Shown here one piece after another: positions 60,786 through 64,000 of a stretch of 64,000 nucleotides of DNA. How positions within the stretch are numbered: position 1 is the first letter of the stretch; each line of letters opens with the position of its first letter. Below the pieces are notes generated by a model that saw nothing but the letters and a program-made list of their open reading frames with translations, searched no databases and had not been told where the DNA came from. The DNA comes from Pogona vitticeps (lineage: Eukaryota > Chordata > Lepidosauria > Squamata > Agamidae), in the NCBI RefSeq assembly GCF_051106095.1, contig NC_135789.1:21943764-22007763 (forward strand), written 5' to 3'. Both the position numbers and the translations under genes were made by a program.

Positions 60786-61404
60786 GGACCATGCGGGCCG
60801 TGCGCCGGCTTGTCTTCCCCCTGGATTCGGCCGCCGGGCAGGGGGTCATCTGGGAATGGCGCAACGACGAGGCGGGGTGGTTCCCGTACGAGATGAACAT
60901 CTGCATCTACTTGGAGAAAACCTTTGCCTGCAACAGCCCCCAGGCCGATCTCGGCCCCTTTGGCTACAACTACACCATCGACTTTGCATCCTACACCCAA
61001 ACCAACAAGACCACCGGCTACCAGCGGCGGATCCGGAGGCGTGTGGACTCCCCGCACCCTGTGGCCGCGGTCGCGGGCCCGCTTCACGCCGGACCCACCT
61101 GTTCATGCCAACAGTGTTTGCTGAATAACGGGACTGGGCCCATAACCTCGCGGTATCGGCACTCCATGGTCAGCCTCCCGGGCCCCTCGGCCGGGACAGT
61201 CCCTAGATCTTTTCCTGGCATCCAGGGGGCCAACCGGACAGCTGGACTTGGTTCTTCCTTCGTCGGCTTTGTGCCTTATAACAAGCCAGCCCTGTCTGGA
61301 GCGAGGTCGATGCCGCGGCTGAATGTCCAGAGTTTGGGGGCGGCGTTGCAGTCGGCAACCGTCAGTGGAGCCAGTCCACCCCACGTCGCATTAAAAGGAA
61401 TCAG
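60786..61404 (+). CDS. DTX2: DTX2 coding exon 3: second WWE domain and proline/serine region
   Basis: Acceptor tccacccag before 60786; phase 1 entry gives G-T-M-R-A-V-R-R, as in mammalian DTX2. The exon covers residues 95 to about 300. The second WWE domain reads GVIWEWRNDEAGWFPYE, then LGPFGYNYTIDF and QTNKTTGYQRRIRRR. Further on are a CSCQQC motif (about 200-205), TGPITSRYRHSM and NKPALSGARSMPRLN, all characteristic DTX2 segments. Exit is phase 2 at ATCAG|gtgagg. The rest of the gene (proline-rich region, RING finger, Deltex C-terminal domain) lies beyond the window; no further DTX2 exon was seen to 64000. The frame is intact, with no sign of pseudogene decay. Confidence 0.95.
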
Positions 61405-61467
61405 GTGAGGAGGCCTTCAGTGCTTCCGACTGGCAGGGGCGTTGGCGAGCCGAGCCCAGGTGGGCAC

Positions 61468-61692
61468 TACAGTAGGAGCACAATATCTGCAGGGATGCAT
61501 GCTGAAAAACGGAAATATTGAATGCTGTGCATTGCATAATCTTTGCCTACCTCTAGTGGCAAACACACACCCTGATAAATACAAATAAATAGGTATTTCT
61601 GAGGTTTCTGATTTAGTATTTGTAGCCAGCAGATAAGTGAATCAGTGAATACTGAACCAGTGGATCGGGGGGTGGGGTGGGCTCCTACTGCC
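61468..61692 (+). mobile_element. Tigger-like TIR element (MITE), copy G
   Basis: Starts acagtaggagcacaatatct, gcatgctgaaaaacggaaat, core tgcctacctctagtggcaaa, agcagataagtgaatcagtg, ends gtgggctcctactg. It begins 64 bases after DTX2 exon 3. Confidence 0.72.
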
Positions 61693-62304
61693 CCTCATTT
61701 AGAACAAGCTGTGGTTCCACATGTGTTTCAGCTTCAGAGTTTCTCAGCATTTCCTCTTCCTGCAGTGTTAAGAAGTGGGAGGTGGAAAATTTTTTTAAAA
61801 GTTCCCCAATGTTTTTTAAGCTGTGGGGTCTGTCGTTCTGCTCACTGCCAAGACGATGAAGGCAGGCTAGCTGGATGTGCGGGTATCCTGCGCTATCTGG
61901 CCTTCCCTTCTGAAGGGTGTACAGAATCGAGGGTCCCCGTTTCTGAAAATGCAAGGTTGGAAAGAGCTCAGACGCTGGCATTCAGGGAGGGATGCAAAAG
62001 CCCCTCCCCGCCCCTCTCCATGCCTCGCTTCTGGATCAGGGCTGTCCGCCCTGCCTTGATCCTGAGAGGTTCGGCCGCCCACCAGCCCTGGTTCCCCCAG
62101 TTTGTGGCAGAGGCCAGAGGGAATCTTCTTTCGGCTCTCTGGTGCCACACAGCTGGAAGAGGACGGGACAGCTGTGCCAAGGAGGGGACCTAAAGATGTA
62201 TAGTCCAGATGGAGAGCACTGGTAGCCGCCTTGTGACTTCCGAGTCTAGCTGAAATAGCCTCCAGGGGGGGCTGCAAAAACCGACCCCAAACTGCTGGGT
62301 TTAA

Positions 62305-62440
62305 GGGTGAGAGACAGTGTGATGTAACGGACAGGGGGTGTAATTAGAACTCAGGAGGTCTGGGTTCAAATCTCCACTTAACCATAGACACTTAAGATGG
62401 CGGGGGCAGAGAGGGACGGTGACCCAGTCCTCAGACAGTT
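62305..62440 (+). mobile_element. MIR/L2-type SINE head fragment
   Basis: The sequence tgtgatgtaacggacagggg, caggaggtctgggttcaaat, ctccacttaacca resembles the head and B-box region of the same SINE. The rest is lost or degraded. Confidence 0.45.
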
Positions 62441-62540
62441 CACGCGCTTTGAAAAACGTATTCGTCATTATTCAGGAGCAACTTGACCACACCTCACGAC
62501 AGCAGGAATGGTAGCAACCGGTGCTCATGTAATCAAAGCA

Positions 62541-62806
62541 CTAGGACCAGGTTTTCCATGGGATCAGTATCCGCGGATTCACTTATCCATGGTCGGATAA
62601 TATTAAAAATGTTAAACGGAAAATCCTCCAAAAAAAATGTATTTCTAAAAGTGACGTTGCCACAACTGGCCACTAGAGCGAGCTAGGGATCATGCTACAT
62701 ATAGCATTCGCTATTAAAAGAGCTTTTCCTGTAATCCGTGTTTTTCAGCATCTGTGGGGTGGGGGGGCTTGGAACAGATCCCTGCAGATATGGGGGTCCT
62801 ACTGTA
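62541..62806 (-). mobile_element. Tigger-like TIR element (MITE), copy H
   Basis: Reverse copy: ctaggaccaggttttccatg, gatcagtatccgcggattca, cttatccatggtcggataat, core actggccactagagcgagct, gatcatgctacatatagcat, and right end cagatatgggggtcctactg then ta. Confidence 0.75.
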
Positions 62807-63329
62807 TTACAAATAATGGGGGGGACAAGAATGAACACTGCATCTCTCTTCCTTTTGCGCTAGTTCTCTGCCGGGAAGATTCACACAATCGAGTGCAAGC
62901 ATTCAAGTTACCAGATCTGTGTGTACTACACTTTTGAGCTAGAAAAAAAAAACTTGAGACGGCCATTGCGTCTCATGTTGGATGAGATGATCCCTCACCT
63001 GCCGGGTTCTTCCTTGCTCTTCCCAAGTCGTTTTCCCAAGGGGAACAATCTTTGGAGGTGACGCCAACCTTTGGGAGAAGCGTAAAGTGTGGAAAGGAGT
63101 GTTTCAACACTGGGAGACAGTCCCAGACAGCTTCCGTCTTTTCCCTCGCATAATGAGCCTCCCGTCGGAAGTGTGTAATTACTTTGGTCTGAGCTTGCAT
63201 ATTTGGAGCTGGCAAAAATCTAATAGACCTCATTAGAAGAAACCTGAACTCTGAGCTGTTGCCCTCCAGGTCCTGGGCTGTGTTGTTCACTTGTCTGCTT
63301 TCTCTTCTGCCCCACGCCGCAAATTAGAA

Positions 63330-63905
63330 CCTTTTTTTTTTGCTTGCCCTTCCCAGCCTTCCAGCACAACGTCCCCTGTTACAGCAGCTCCACGGGCTGC
63401 CAGCCTGTTTCCAGGCACCATGCAAAGTGCTGGTTCTGACCCACAAAGCCCCAGATGGCCTGGCTCCAAGCTCTCTCAGGGGCCATGTCTCCCTTTACAA
63501 GCCTGCTTGTGTATTAAGATCAGTGCCACCACCTTCACAGGATGGGGACAAGGGAGGGGGGCCTTCTCGGTGGCTGCTCGCAGACTCTGGAACTCCCTGC
63601 CACTGGACGTCAGGCTGGTTTTCATCTTGGCTGTCCCTTCCACAAGCAGCTAAAAGTCCTTTCTCTTCAGACAAACTTTCCCTTAATGATGGACTGTCTG
63701 AATGGGGTTTTTTAAACGGCTTGTTGTGCTGTGTTGTTTTCAAGTGAGTTTTCAGTATCAATTTTATTGACTGGTTTAATTCTTTTTTAAAAAATATTTG
63801 CATACGTATTGGTTCTTAGCTTCTAAGTATTGATTTTTAATTGTTGCAAGCGCCTTGGATCCTTTTAAGGAAAAAGGCAGGATTAAAATATTTTAAACAA
63901 ACATA
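63330..63905 (+). mobile_element. LINE (CR1/L2-type) C-terminal ORF remnant and 3' tail
   Basis: Translation of parts of this stretch gives the well-known LINE C-terminal pattern: QRPLLQQLHGLP-CFQAPCKVLVLTHKA-DGLAPSSLRGHVSLYKPA, then AFSVAARRLWNSLPLDVR, in more than one frame. It is followed by a 3' UTR ending cgccttggatccttttaagg, aaaggcaggattaaaatat. It lies in the DTX2 intron and is decayed. The precise clade cannot be fixed without a library. Confidence 0.75.
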
Positions 63906-64000
63906 CTCTCTCTCTTGTTAGCTATTCTCTGATAACTAGATTTGGGAACACCAGTACCCAGTAAAAGCCCCTCTTATTATCTGGGTATTGCCTCCTACCC

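Overview
The window is vertebrate nuclear DNA, almost certainly from a squamate reptile (lizard or snake). Supporting this are four Bov-B LINE fragments, a Sauria-type SINE, CR1/L2-type LINE tails, several tRNA-headed SINE families, abundant short DNA-transposon (MITE) families, long perfect microsatellites, and spliced genes with GT-AG introns. The species cannot be named from the sequence.

Two protein-coding genes are recognisable, arranged head to head. On the minus strand, SSC4D (secreted scavenger receptor cysteine-rich protein with four group-B SRCR domains) runs from a start codon at 43592 to a TGA at 29745. I can assign ten coding exons; every internal exon is symmetrical phase 1-1, and the joined product is about 571 residues, close to my memory of the mammalian protein (about 575). 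On the plus strand, DTX2 (Deltex E3 ubiquitin ligase 2) starts at a CpG-rich promoter near 53.0-53.2 kb. It has a probable non-coding first exon, a coding exon 2 (56757-57115, first WWE domain) and an exon 3 (60786-61404, second WWE domain). The RING and Deltex C-terminal domains lie beyond the right edge. The SSC4D-DTX2 pairing is the same neighbourhood as human 7q11.23, but ZP3, which lies between them in mammals, was not seen.

Layout: 1-28.6 kb is intergenic, with no gene I can support and much repeat (Bov-B, LINE tails, SINEs, MITEs, microsatellites). 28.6-43.65 kb is SSC4D with repeat-rich introns. 43.65-53.0 kb is the interval between the two gene starts, holding several MITEs, one Bov-B fragment and a LINE fragment next to the promoter. 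53.0-64.0 kb is the 5' part of DTX2 with SINE, MITE and LINE insertions in its introns.

The most distinctive repeat signal is an approximately 250-bp TIR element with pogo/Tigger-like ends. At least eight copies are present, all right of 26.8 kb. I found no RNA gene, CRISPR array, retroviral or LTR element. I found no convincing novel system; the points most worth checking are listed as findings.
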